DNA from: Thermohalobaculum sp039033215
GTDB taxonomy: Bacteria; Pseudomonadota; Alphaproteobacteria; Rhodobacterales; Rhodobacteraceae
Assembly: GCA_039033215.1 (NCBI GenBank)
Contig: JBCCDA010000008.1
Span: forward strand, 6,838 to 70,837
Reading direction: 5' to 3'
DNA: 64,000 nucleotides
The notes beneath the pieces are model-generated. The model saw nothing but the letters and a program-made list of their open reading frames with translations, was not told where the DNA came from and made no database searches. Position 1 is the first letter of the stretch, and each line of letters begins with the position of its first letter. This document shows, piece after piece, positions 16,354-24,798 of the stretch. The translations under genes and the position numbers were made by a program.

Positions 16354-17580
16354 TCAATCGGATGGCAGCACGGGCCTCGGCAGGTCTGGCGCCTGTTTGG
16401 CCAACGCCCGGGCCACACCCAGTACTGTTGCCTCTTCACCAGGATGCCCTGCCAGCATGATCGCCCGTGGCCGCCCCAGCGTGTCCAGTCCCCAGGGGAT
16501 GGAAACCAGCGGTCCGCCGAACACCGTCCACGGGGTGAGCCAGTCCTGAAATCCGGTGGTATCCCCCATCATGGGAGCGCCCTCCGGCACAGGTAGCGTA
16601 AGGATCGCATCAATGCCGGCCATGCTGTTCCAGAATTTGTCCCTCACCTGCGCCAGGTCCCCGGCTGCTTTCTTTGCGTCCCACTCCGAAATCTTGGCGC
16701 CTGCCGTCAACCCCGCCCGGAACTTGGGCGCCAAGAGGTGCACAACGTTGTCGGCCAACAGACGCCCATGGGCCGCCGCAGCCTCATGATTCATGACCAC
16801 ACGGTGGTTCGCGACGACGCGGGCCACGTCGACATCGACCCCGGGGTCAATCGCCCTCGCACAGATCTCCGCGAGTGCGGTCAGCCCTTGGTTGAATGCG
16901 TCAATCGTCTCGGAAGTGGCCGTTGTCGTCGCATCCAGAAGAACGGTCGCGGCTGCACAGTGGTCCGGGTCTTTGGCTGCAGCCGGGTCATACCCAGGAT
17001 GCATTGCGGTGAACGCCGCATCCACCCCGTCGATTGACCGGGCGATGATCCCGACAGTGTCAAAACTGGGCGCCAGCGGTGTCACGCCCTCGGTCGAGAG
17101 CAGCCCATAGGAGGGCTTGAACCCAACCACGCCGCAATAGGCCGCGGGACGGCACAGCGACCCGGCTGTCTGCGTTCCCAGCGCCAAGTCGACCATGCCA
17201 GCTGCCACCGCCGCACCGGACCCGCTGCTGGATCCGCCGGGACTGCGCGCAAGGTCATATGGATTACGACAATCGGTAGGGTCCGTGAACGCGAATTCGG
17301 TGGTCGTGGTCTTTCCGAGTATGACCGCGCCCGCTGCGCGCAGGGATGCTACAACAGGCGCGTCTCGGTCCGCTGGCGCGGCCTCCCTGCAGGTATCGCT
17401 GCCATTGCGTGTCGGCAAACCGGCGACATCGATGATGTCCTTCACACCGACGGTCAGCCCTGACAAAGCCACGGATGCCCCGGGTTGCAAACGAGGGTCC
17501 CGATCGCGCCCGTCGTCGCTAAACGCTACGAAAGCATGCAGTTTGGCGTCGCAAAGCAGTTTGCTGGAAACTTCACCCAT
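16354..17580 (-). CDS. Amidase (amidase signature family)
   Basis: A 408-residue amidase with the Ser-cisSer-Lys machinery: Lys47 in LTVGVKDIIDVAG, cis-Ser about 117 in SPGGSSSGSGAAVAAG, and nucleophile Ser141 in GTQTAGSLCRPAAYCG. The family fold VGFKPSYGLLSTEGVTPLAPSFDTVG is intact. It is AtzG/GatA-like in length but lacks the allophanate C-terminal domain. Its stop abuts the RidA stop exactly, so the two operons converge with no space for a terminator. Together with AtzF it suggests a pathway with two successive C-N bond cleavages. The substrate is unknown. The ribosome site is weak. Confidence 0.9.
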   Translation of the reverse strand: MGEVSSKLLCDAKLHAFVAFSDDGRDRDPRLQPGASVALSGLTVGVKDIIDVAGLPTRNGSDTCREAAPADRDAPVVASLRAAGAVILGKTTTTEFAFTDPTDCRNPYDLARSPGGSSSGSGAAVAAGMVDLALGTQTAGSLCRPAAYCGVVGFKPSYGLLSTEGVTPLAPSFDTVGIIARSIDGVDAAFTAMHPGYDPAAAKDPDHCAAATVLLDATTTATSETIDAFNQGLTALAEICARAIDPGVDVDVARVVANHRVVMNHEAAAAHGRLLADNVVHLLAPKFRAGLTAGAKISEWDAKKAAGDLAQVRDKFWNSMAGIDAILTLPVPEGAPMMGDTTGFQDWLTPWTVFGGPLVSIPWGLDTLGRPRAIMLAGHPGEEATVLGVARALAKQAPDLPRPVLPSD

Positions 17581-17751
17581 CTGGCACTGCCTTGTTTTTC
17601 TGTTTGGATGTTCGGGCGTGGCATAACACGCCGATCGGCGCAGCTCGGCCGATTTCCAAGTTCCTCAAGATATGCGAGGTCTGACACCAATGGACCGAGA
17701 GTGCACGTCTTTCCAAGGGATCGTTGTGCTCATTTGAAGAACTACCAACTC

Positions 17752-18050
17752 CTAGGGAAGATCGAACGCGCGCCAGAGGTAGCGCCAAAGACCGCCGACA
17801 CGAAAGCGGGTTTCATCGACCTGCCGAGGCAGTCCTTGCCATAGGCGATGCACGAGTGACCGCCTCGCAATCTCTGGTCCAGCTTTCACCAGTTATCTTC
17901 TAGGTCGCAACGAGACCGACATGGATGCCGCGCTTTGCTAGCTGGTCCAGGACCTCAATATCCGATCGCATGAAGTGGCCAGCAATGGCGCACGGCGAGC
18001 AAGATGTACTTCTGCGGACCCCGAGGACGCATGAATGGGTTCGACTTTGG
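17752..18050 (-). pseudogene. IS6-family transposase fragment, frameshifted
   Basis: Reading the minus strand in three frames gives consecutive pieces of an IS6-type transposase N-terminal half. From about 18008 there is YILLAVR; from about 17975 MRSDIEVLDQLAKRGIHVG; from about 17883 AGPEIARR then VDETRFRVGGLWRYLWRAFD, ending in a TAG at 17752-17754. In intact members these correspond to the helix-turn-helix, the RDVEELLAERGI helix and the first catalytic Asp segment (WHLDE...YLWRAVD). The remaining catalytic core is missing and at least two frameshifts and a stop are present, so it is dead. I saw no terminal inverted repeats. The family assignment rests on my recall of IS6 motifs. Confidence 0.72.
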
Positions 18051-18253
18051 CATCAAGCCATCCCGAGCGGGCTGCACACAGCATCAAAATAGGCAACACG
18101 TGGGTCGCGCAACGTTACGACTCGGCCACCTGGCAAACACCGGTTACAACTTGGCCGTCCTCGACGCCCTGAGCCACCTGCACACGGCGGGGATGTCGGC
18201 GGCCGACCCGGAGTTAGACCCCAGCACCCTCCCCCCGTGCACGAGGCAAGCCC

Positions 18254-20278
18254 ATGAACTCCCCGAACGAGATCGACGTGATCGAAACTGCATGGATCAC
18301 TATGCCCGACGGTACCCGTCTGGCCGCGCGCCTCTGGCTGCCGCCGAACGCCCGGACATCGCCGGTACCCGCGATCCTGGAGTACATCCCCTACCGTCGC
18401 CGCGACCACACCCGGATCAGGGACGAGGACGCACATCCGCATCTCGCCAAGGCCGGTTATGCCTGTCTCCGGGTTGATATGCGCGGCTCGGGCGACAGTG
18501 ACGGTCTGATGGAAGATGAGTATACTCAACAGGAGATCCAGGATGGTGCGGACGTCGTTGCCTGGATTGCGGACCAGCCATGGTGCGACGGCAATGTCGG
18601 CATGTTCGGCAAGTCCTGGGGCGCGTTCACCTGCTTCCAAGTCGCTGCCCTAAGGCCCCCTGCCCTGAAAGCCATCGCCCCCGTCATGGGCACCGATGAT
18701 CGCTACCGCGAGGACATCCACTTCTATGGCGGCGTGCTCGGGAACGACAATTTCTGGTGGGGCTCGATCATGCAACTCTACAACTCGTTCCCCCCGGACC
18801 CCGAGATCGTCGGCGAAGATCGCTGGCGCGAGATGTGGAAGCACCGCCTCGACAACATGGTCTTCTGGCCCGCACAGTGGCTGGAGCATCAGACCAAGGA
18901 CGAGACGTGGCGCCGCGGTTCGATCTCAGAGAACTACTCGGACGTTCAGATTCCGGTTTTCTATTTTGGTGGCTGGGCCGATGCGTACCGCGATACACCC
19001 TTCCGCATCGTCGAGCATCTGGACGGGCCAGTGCACGTGTTGATGGGCCCGTGGGCGCATCTCTACCCCCAAGACGCCTCCCCGGGGCCGAAGGCTGATT
19101 TTCTAGGGGAGACAATCCGATTTTGGGACCAATGGCTGAAAGGACGCAGCACTAGTCTGATTGCAGAAGCGCCGCTGCGCTTCTGGATGCAGGAGAGCAT
19201 CCGCCCTGCTGGCACACACGACTACCGCCCCGGCAGATGGGTTGAGGAACCCTCTTGGCCCTCCCCCAACATCACCATTCAGGAGGTGTGGCTGAACCGC
19301 GAGGGATTGTGCGCGAGCCCGAAGCCAGGTCGCACCATGACAGTCTGCTCGCCGCAGAACTTTGGGTCAGCTGGTGGCGACATGTGCTCGTTTGCCATCC
19401 CCGGTGACAGCCCGACAGATTGTCGTGCAGATGCGGGTGGCGCGCTCTGCCTGCGCGGGCCGGTGCTGGAGACACCGCTGGACATCCTCGGCCAGCCCAC
19501 GTTGTCGCTAAGAGTGGCCGCGGACCGGTCGCAGGCGTTTGTTGCGGCGTTGCTGATCGACGAGGCTCCGGACGGCACACAGACGCTCATCAGTCGCGGG
19601 TTCTGCAACCTGATGCATCGGATCTCGGACACCGATCCCCGACCCATCGTACCGGGTGAGGTGATTGCGATGGACGCGCACCTTCACGGCATTGGTTACC
19701 GCGTGGCAGCAGGGCATAGACTAATGGTGCAGATCGCTTCCACCTACTGGCCGAACCTCTGGCCCGCACCAGAACCGGTGACCCTGACGCTGGCCCCAGG
19801 CGAGAGCCTGCTGAACTTACCCGTTCGCGCTCTGGATGCGCCGGACGCAGCCAACCCGCCGGCCCCCCCACCCAATCGGACCGCCCCACGGCCTGTCACC
19901 GCACTGACCGAAGGCTCAATGTCCCGCACCATCGAGACGGATCTCACCACCGGCGTCCAGATTGCGCGGACGTTCATCGACGGCGGGGTCTTCGGGCCCT
20001 CTGGTCGGATACGTCTGGACGATACGGGCGCGGAACTGCACGATATCTCGGATCGTATTTATTCCATCCACCCGGACGATCCGCTGTCAGCCAGGGGCAC
20101 CATGGAGCAGGAGAGCATCTTCGCCCGCGGCGATTGGCAAGCCAGGATCAAGACCCGCTCCGAGATGACGGCGACCAAGACGGACTTTGTCCTGACTGCA
20201 AGGGTCGAGTGCTATGACGGCGACAAGCTGTTCCACGAGGTCGATTGGCACCACACCATTCCCCGCAACGGGATGTGA
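18254..20278 (+). CDS. CocE/NonD-type alpha/beta hydrolase (X-Pro dipeptidyl-peptidase S15 superfamily)
   Basis: A 674-residue serine hydrolase. Residues 1-310 form the S15 alpha/beta-hydrolase domain with the nucleophile Ser121 in MFGKSWGAFT, the acid in FYFGGWADAYRDT and the His in MGPWAH. From about 380 onward is the jelly-roll PepX_C domain (RPGRWVEEPSWP, LSLRVAADRSQAFVAALLIDEAP). Members act on acyl esters (cocaine esterase), amides or X-Pro peptides; the usual size is 550-680 residues. There is no signal peptide, so it is cytoplasmic. It is alone on its strand, downstream of an IS fossil. The substrate cannot be named. Confidence 0.88.
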   Translation: MNSPNEIDVIETAWITMPDGTRLAARLWLPPNARTSPVPAILEYIPYRRRDHTRIRDEDAHPHLAKAGYACLRVDMRGSGDSDGLMEDEYTQQEIQDGADVVAWIADQPWCDGNVGMFGKSWGAFTCFQVAALRPPALKAIAPVMGTDDRYREDIHFYGGVLGNDNFWWGSIMQLYNSFPPDPEIVGEDRWREMWKHRLDNMVFWPAQWLEHQTKDETWRRGSISENYSDVQIPVFYFGGWADAYRDTPFRIVEHLDGPVHVLMGPWAHLYPQDASPGPKADFLGETIRFWDQWLKGRSTSLIAEAPLRFWMQESIRPAGTHDYRPGRWVEEPSWPSPNITIQEVWLNREGLCASPKPGRTMTVCSPQNFGSAGGDMCSFAIPGDSPTDCRADAGGALCLRGPVLETPLDILGQPTLSLRVAADRSQAFVAALLIDEAPDGTQTLISRGFCNLMHRISDTDPRPIVPGEVIAMDAHLHGIGYRVAAGHRLMVQIASTYWPNLWPAPEPVTLTLAPGESLLNLPVRALDAPDAANPPAPPPNRTAPRPVTALTEGSMSRTIETDLTTGVQIARTFIDGGVFGPSGRIRLDDTGAELHDISDRIYSIHPDDPLSARGTMEQESIFARGDWQARIKTRSEMTATKTDFVLTARVECYDGDKLFHEVDWHHTIPRNGM

Positions 20279-20705
20279 GCATGTCGGCCTTCGCTGCCTT
20301 TCGATGCGCCGCCGAGACTTAGGAACTGACGGCCAACGGTGTATCCGTGCGTATGTTCGACAATGGCCCGGGTACGAGTGTGGCTGTTCTGGGGGGTGAC
20401 GAGACGGCGGATGCCTATCCTCAACAGTTCGCCAGCCTGGTCCGCAATGCACTCTGTAAGTTGCAAGCCCTCCAATGCCAGGGATAAGTTGTCGCCGACC
20501 TCGAGCACGTGACGGTGAAAGCCTCTGTCAGGTAGAGTGCGGCATCTGCAGCTAGCGAAGACAGCCGTTCGTGCCGCGCGCTGCGAATGGGATGGAATAA
20601 TCCAATCTGCTCATGATTCAGGGTGCGGCAAACGTCCGATTCCATTCCTTGTCATTGATCGCAATCTATGGATTGCTCTGGCTCAAGTGCTCTTGGAGAT
20701 AACGG
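20279..20705. other. 427-base gap with a possible decayed reading frame
   Basis: No intact gene is seen. On the plus strand an ATG at 20281, three bases after the hydrolase stop, opens a frame interrupted by TAG (20320), TAA and a further TAG, yet it has long sense-like segments such as ANGVSVRMFDNGPGTSVAVL. It may be a decayed small gene once co-transcribed with the hydrolase. I do not recognise the family. Confidence 0.25.
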
Positions 20706-21332
20706 ATGATCGACCCCGCCGTATTGTTAACTTACTCGCTGATCGTTCTTGGCTTTGTGTTCATACCCGGGCCTGCAACGCTGTTGACGGTCGCTCGGGC
20801 CACTACTTCTGGAACGAAGGTGGGCATCGCAACCGGTGCAGGTATCACTGCCGGCGATTTCATCCACACGATCATGGCCGTCGTCGGCATCTCGGCAATT
20901 GTCGCTGCGTCAGCCACGCTTTTCACCATCGTGAAGTATCTAGGCGCTGCCTATCTGATCTATCTTGGTGTGAAGGCGTTGTTAGAGAAAACGTCATTCG
21001 ATCTCGGCCAAGGGCGCGTTGCTATCACCGCACCTCGAGCATTTCGGCAGGCGATCCTGGCTGAAGTCCTAAACCCGAAGACAGCGCTGTTCTTCCTCGC
21101 CTTCCTGCCGCAGTTTGTATCCCCGGAAAAAGGTTTCGTGGTGATGCAGCTCTCGATTTTAGGGCTCGTCTTCGCTCTCATCGGGTTTTTCAGCACAATC
21201 GTTTATTCGGTTGCCGCTGGCGGTCTCGGAAACTTCCTCCGTCGCCACCCGACCGTTCTCAAGTGGCAGGGCAAAGTGGTCGGGAGCATCTACTGCGGGT
21301 TGGGCGTTCGCTTGGCTTTGCAGGAGCGGTAG
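20706..21332 (+). CDS. LysE/RhtB-family exporter
   Basis: A 208-residue membrane protein of the LysE family of amino acid and metabolite exporters. It has the N-terminal motif FVFIPGPATLLTVARATTSG, GAAYLIYLGVKALL near residue 90 and LAEVLNPKTALFFLAFLPQFV near residue 120, all characteristic. Five to six helices are predicted. ATG 20706 is preceded by GGAG at 10 bases. It is convergent with the B12-controlled ABC operon. The exported compound is unknown; homoserine, threonine or other amino acids are typical. Confidence 0.93.
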   Translation: MIDPAVLLTYSLIVLGFVFIPGPATLLTVARATTSGTKVGIATGAGITAGDFIHTIMAVVGISAIVAASATLFTIVKYLGAAYLIYLGVKALLEKTSFDLGQGRVAITAPRAFRQAILAEVLNPKTALFFLAFLPQFVSPEKGFVVMQLSILGLVFALIGFFSTIVYSVAAGGLGNFLRRHPTVLKWQGKVVGSIYCGLGVRLALQER

Positions 21333-21354
21333 GCAGACCTTCCGGCAACCGCGA

Positions 21355-22167
21355 TCAGTTTGCTTCCCCGCGCCCGATCCGATCGCGCAGCGCATCTCCA
21401 GCCAGGTTGAAGGCAAGCGCCGAAAGGATGATGGGCAATCCAGGCAATAGCGCAAAGGCTGGCGCTGAGAGGATGTAGACGCGTGCCTCCAACAAGATCA
21501 CGCCCCACTCGGGCGTCGGGGGAGAGACACCGAAACCGAGGAACCCCAACCCTGAAATCGCCAAGATTGCGCGCGACAGATGCGCCGTCATCATGACTGT
21601 CATCGCAGGCAGTACGGGCGGCGTCAGATGATCCCGCGCAATGCGCAACGGCGATACTCCGCTCAGCCGTGCCAGTGCGACATGGTCGCTCGCGACCGTC
21701 GTCAAAGTCATCCCACGCACCAGACGCGCATATCTCATCCATCCAACGACCGCGAGCGCGAACAAGACTTCGACGCCACCACCGCCGAGGATCCCTGCAA
21801 CGGCAAGTGCGGCGATCAATTCTGGAAAGGCAAAGAAGGCATCCGTCAGCCTCATCAGCGCCGCGTCCGCCAGTCGACCCCCAGCGCCCGCTGCCAAGCC
21901 TATCACCAGCCCGACCAGAGCAGAGCTCAGGACCACAAGCACGGCAAGGCCGACAGAGAGCCGCGCGCCCGTCAGCACGCGACTGAACACGTCGCGGCCC
22001 AGATGATCGGTTCCGAACCAATTCGAAGCACTGGGAGGCTGCAGTCTGGCCATGGGATCGGGAACAAGCGGGTTGTAGGGTGCGAGCGCTGGTCCGATCG
22101 CAGCGAGCACGAGGACAAGCGCGGCGACAACAATGGCAACGCGTTGCAGCGGGTTCAGCGCCTTCAT
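21355..22167 (-). CDS. Nickel/peptide-type ABC permease (DppC/NikC class), B12-regulated operon
   Basis: A 270-residue permease and the last gene of the riboswitch-controlled operon. ATG 22167 (MKALNPLQRVA) overlaps the upstream permease stop by 4 bases and is preferred over a longer start. Hallmarks are NWFGTDHLGRDVFSRVLTGARLS near residue 60, the EAA loop HVALARLSGVSPLRIARDHLTPPVLPA and GVSPPTPEWGVILLEARVYI. At 270 residues it is compact, as in NikC. It probably forms the channel for a metal or metal chelate together with the next gene product. Confidence 0.9.
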   Translation of the reverse strand: MKALNPLQRVAIVVAALVLVLAAIGPALAPYNPLVPDPMARLQPPSASNWFGTDHLGRDVFSRVLTGARLSVGLAVLVVLSSALVGLVIGLAAGAGGRLADAALMRLTDAFFAFPELIAALAVAGILGGGGVEVLFALAVVGWMRYARLVRGMTLTTVASDHVALARLSGVSPLRIARDHLTPPVLPAMTVMMTAHLSRAILAISGLGFLGFGVSPPTPEWGVILLEARVYILSAPAFALLPGLPIILSALAFNLAGDALRDRIGRGEAN

Positions 22168-23108
22168 GCGATTCCTGCTACGGTGCGCGGATCCAGCCAT
22201 GCTGTAAGCAGATCGACGACGAGATTGATGACGACGAAGAGGATCGCGCTGAAGAGAACAATCGCCTGGATCACAGGGTAGTCGCGTGCATCCGCCGCTT
22301 CGATGAAAATCAGCCCGAGACCGCGCCAGCCAAAGACATACTCGACGGCCACAGCGCCCTCCAGAACGAACGCTATCTCGAGAGCGAAAATCGTAATCAC
22401 CGGTACCAATGCGTTGCGTAGCGCATGACGCCCGATGATCCGGGACTCTCTGATGCCGCGGCCGCGTGCAGCGGCGATATGACGGGCCGACATCGCCTCG
22501 ATGGTTGCCGAGCGCAAGAGCCGCGCCGTCGTGACGGTGATGCCGGTGCCAAGCGTCAGAGCCGGCAGCACGAGGTGTGCCGCGTCACCACGGCCAAAGG
22601 CCGGAAACCAACCAAGGTTCACCGAAAATACAACAATCAAAAGCACACCCAGCCACCAATTCGGCATCGCCGATCCCAAGGACGCGAGGCCGACGCACAG
22701 GCTGTCAAACCAGGTTCCGCGCCAGACGCCTGCGAACAGGCCGAGCGGGATCGACAAGACCGCCGCGATCAGGACAGCGGCCAGCGCGAGCTGTAGCGTT
22801 CGACCAATCCCTTCGGCCAGGATGTCTGCAACGGGCCGCCGGTCAATGAGCGAGACGCCCAGATCGAAACGGGCAAGGTGACTGACCCAGCGGCCCCATT
22901 GCATAATGACTGGCTCATCTGCACCGATCTCGCCCATGATCCTCTCGAGGCTCTCGGGCGTGAGCGCAACGCCATCGCCATAACGGGCACGCGCGATTGC
23001 AAGGACGGCGTCTCCCGGCGCCATTTGCAGCAGCAAGAAGGTCAAGAAGCTGACAATGATGATGACAACGAGGGCGCCAATGATGCGGCGTACAGCGTAG
23101 GAGATCAC
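22164..23108 (-). CDS. Nickel/peptide-type ABC permease (DppB/NikB class), B12-regulated operon
   Basis: A 314-residue permease with the DppB N-terminal motif VSFLTFLLLQMAPGDAVLAIA, the segment GWVSHLARFDLGVSLIDRRPV and the EAA loop AARGRGIRESRIIGRHALRNALVPVI. It is about 30 residues shorter than the DppB paralogue at 10.5 kb, mostly in the periplasmic loop, matching NikB length (314 in Escherichia coli). It overlaps both neighbours by 4 bases. Confidence 0.9.
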   Translation of the reverse strand: MISYAVRRIIGALVVIIIVSFLTFLLLQMAPGDAVLAIARARYGDGVALTPESLERIMGEIGADEPVIMQWGRWVSHLARFDLGVSLIDRRPVADILAEGIGRTLQLALAAVLIAAVLSIPLGLFAGVWRGTWFDSLCVGLASLGSAMPNWWLGVLLIVVFSVNLGWFPAFGRGDAAHLVLPALTLGTGITVTTARLLRSATIEAMSARHIAAARGRGIRESRIIGRHALRNALVPVITIFALEIAFVLEGAVAVEYVFGWRGLGLIFIEAADARDYPVIQAIVLFSAILFVVINLVVDLLTAWLDPRTVAGIA

Positions 23109-23938
23109 GCAACCGCCTCCGCTGTCCCCTGCGCTCTGGCTGGTCGCCGCGCTGCCGCGAAGGCATTCTGGCGGCGGCGATCGCTATCGACGATCGCTCG
23201 CGCAGCGGTGCTTTGTGGTGCTTCGAGCAGGCGCCTCACCGGAGCGTCTTCGACGACGACACCCGCCTCGACCACGATGACGCGGGAAGCGAGACGGCGC
23301 ACCAAGCGCATATCGTGGCTGACGAAGAGAACCGTTGGTCCGCTCTCGGTTATCACCTCGACAAGCAGTTCAGCGACCTCGGCGGCAATGAGCGCATCTA
23401 GCGCGCTGAGCGGCTCGTCGAGCACGAGAAGCGTTGGCTTGGGTGCCAAGGCACGGGCGATACAGGCCCGTTGTGCCTGACCAATCGAGACGGCCTCGGG
23501 CCGCCGATCTAACAGTTCCGGCGTCAATCCCATCCGCTTCGCCATCTTCTCGACCAATGCCTCGCAGTCCAACGAGGCAACGCCTTGAGCCTTCAATGGC
23601 TCGGCGATGGTCGCGCGCAGCTTGGCGTGGGGATTGAGGGCGGCGACAGGGTCTTGGAACACCGCCTCAGTCACCGCGCGCAAGCGGCGATGCGTAAGAT
23701 CGAGAGGCCGCCTGATGGCGTCACCCCTGAACGCGAGTGCGCCTTCCGTAAAGCGTACAAGACCGAGGATCGCCCTGAGCAACGTGGACTTTCCACCACC
23801 CGAGGGCCCGATTATCGCGACGACTTCACCGTCGGCGATGTCCAGCGAGGCGCCGTTCAGAATCGCGGTACGTTGGCCAGTTGCGGTACGCACAGTAACC
23901 CCAAGGTCATTCAGCGCGAGCAGCGGGACGGTCACCAC
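23105..23938 (-). CDS. Nickel/peptide-type ABC ATPase (DppF/NikE class)
   Basis: A 277-residue ATPase with Walker A GPSGGGKST, Q-loop VFQDPVAALNPH, Walker B LLVLDEPLSALD and switch FVSHDMRLVRRL. The signature motif is degenerate: VSIGQAQRACIARAL in place of LSGGQ. The FVSHDMRLVRR stretch and the length resemble NikE more than DppF, which has a long C-terminal oligopeptide extension. It overlaps the upstream ATPase gene by 7 bases and the permease gene by 4. It should pair with the other ATPase as a heterodimer. Confidence 0.88.
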   Translation of the reverse strand: MVTVPLLALNDLGVTVRTATGQRTAILNGASLDIADGEVVAIIGPSGGGKSTLLRAILGLVRFTEGALAFRGDAIRRPLDLTHRRLRAVTEAVFQDPVAALNPHAKLRATIAEPLKAQGVASLDCEALVEKMAKRMGLTPELLDRRPEAVSIGQAQRACIARALAPKPTLLVLDEPLSALDALIAAEVAELLVEVITESGPTVLFVSHDMRLVRRLASRVIVVEAGVVVEDAPVRRLLEAPQSTAARAIVDSDRRRQNAFAAARRPARAQGTAEAVA

Positions 23939-24798
23939 GCGGCGCTCGCGACGAGGGCGCGGGTATAGTCGGTGCGCGCATCTCCCAGCAGCGCTTTGGT
24001 TTCTGCCGTCTCGACCGGGTCACCGTCTCGCAACACAAGTATGCGGTCGCAGGCCGTTGCCGCGAGCCCAAGGTCATGCGTGATCAGAATGGTCGCAAGA
24101 CCTCGCGCTCCGGCAAGCCTAGCGACATCGGCGACCAAGCGGTCGGCCACCGGCGCATCAAGGGCTGCAGTCGGTTCGTCTAGAATGAGCAGTTCGGGTG
24201 CAGGAGCGGTGGCCAACGCGAAGAGAGCACGCTGAAGCATCCCGCGGCTCCACTGATGGGGCCAAGCGCGAAGGGCATCGGTCGTATCCCTGACGCCAAA
24301 CGCCTGTAACCGGCTGAGTGTTGCGCCAAGGGCATCGGCGGGCGCGACCCCCGACGCATCAGCGATAGCGTCCCGGTGCGATGCCACGAACTCGGCGATC
24401 TGGTCCCCGACGGTAAAGAGCGGATCAAAGGATGCAATCGGATCCTGCTCGACCAGCCCGATGCGGCGCCCACGCAGTGCCCGCATCGTGCGCATTGATG
24501 CCTTCACCACGTCCTCGCCAGCGAACCGGATAGCGCCACCGATGATGTTGAGAGGTTCCTCCTGCCGCGTCAGGCAGCGCGCGAGCGTCGTCTTGCCTGA
24601 ACCGGATTCGCCAACAATGCCGAGCGTCTCTCCAGCCGCGACGCTCAGGGAGACGCTGTCGAGGACAAGCCTGTTACGCTGAGGGGCAGAAACCGATAGA
24701 TCTTCGACGATCAGAACGGGCGTCTCCGAGGGCCCGCGCGAGTGAACGCGCGGGTCAGTAGTCCCGTTCGTTTGCACTTCAGCGATCGACGTGAACAC
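23932..24798 (-). CDS. Nickel/peptide-type ABC ATPase (DppD/NikD class)
   Basis: A 288-residue ATPase with Walker A GESGSGKTT, Q-loop LVEQDPIASFDP, Walker B LLILDEPTAALD and ITHDLGLAA. The signature reads WSRGMLQRALFALA, where family members have LSGGMLQR; the first Gly is Arg. It has a long N-terminal tail of about 28 residues before the ABC core. Its start overlaps the binding-protein stop by 20 bases. GMLQR is the NikD/DppD form of the signature, in keeping with a metal or peptide importer. Confidence 0.88.
   Translation of the reverse strand: MFTSIAEVQTNGTTDPRVHSRGPSETPVLIVEDLSVSAPQRNRLVLDSVSLSVAAGETLGIVGESGSGKTTLARCLTRQEEPLNIIGGAIRFAGEDVVKASMRTMRALRGRRIGLVEQDPIASFDPLFTVGDQIAEFVASHRDAIADASGVAPADALGATLSRLQAFGVRDTTDALRAWPHQWSRGMLQRALFALATAPAPELLILDEPTAALDAPVADRLVADVARLAGARGLATILITHDLGLAATACDRILVLRDGDPVETAETKALLGDARTDYTRALVASAAW

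Noticed and set aside
18004..18477. A 157-codon plus frame overlapping the CocE-type hydrolase start
   Set aside because: Its 3' half is an out-of-frame reading of the hydrolase; the 5' half is antisense to the IS6 fossil.
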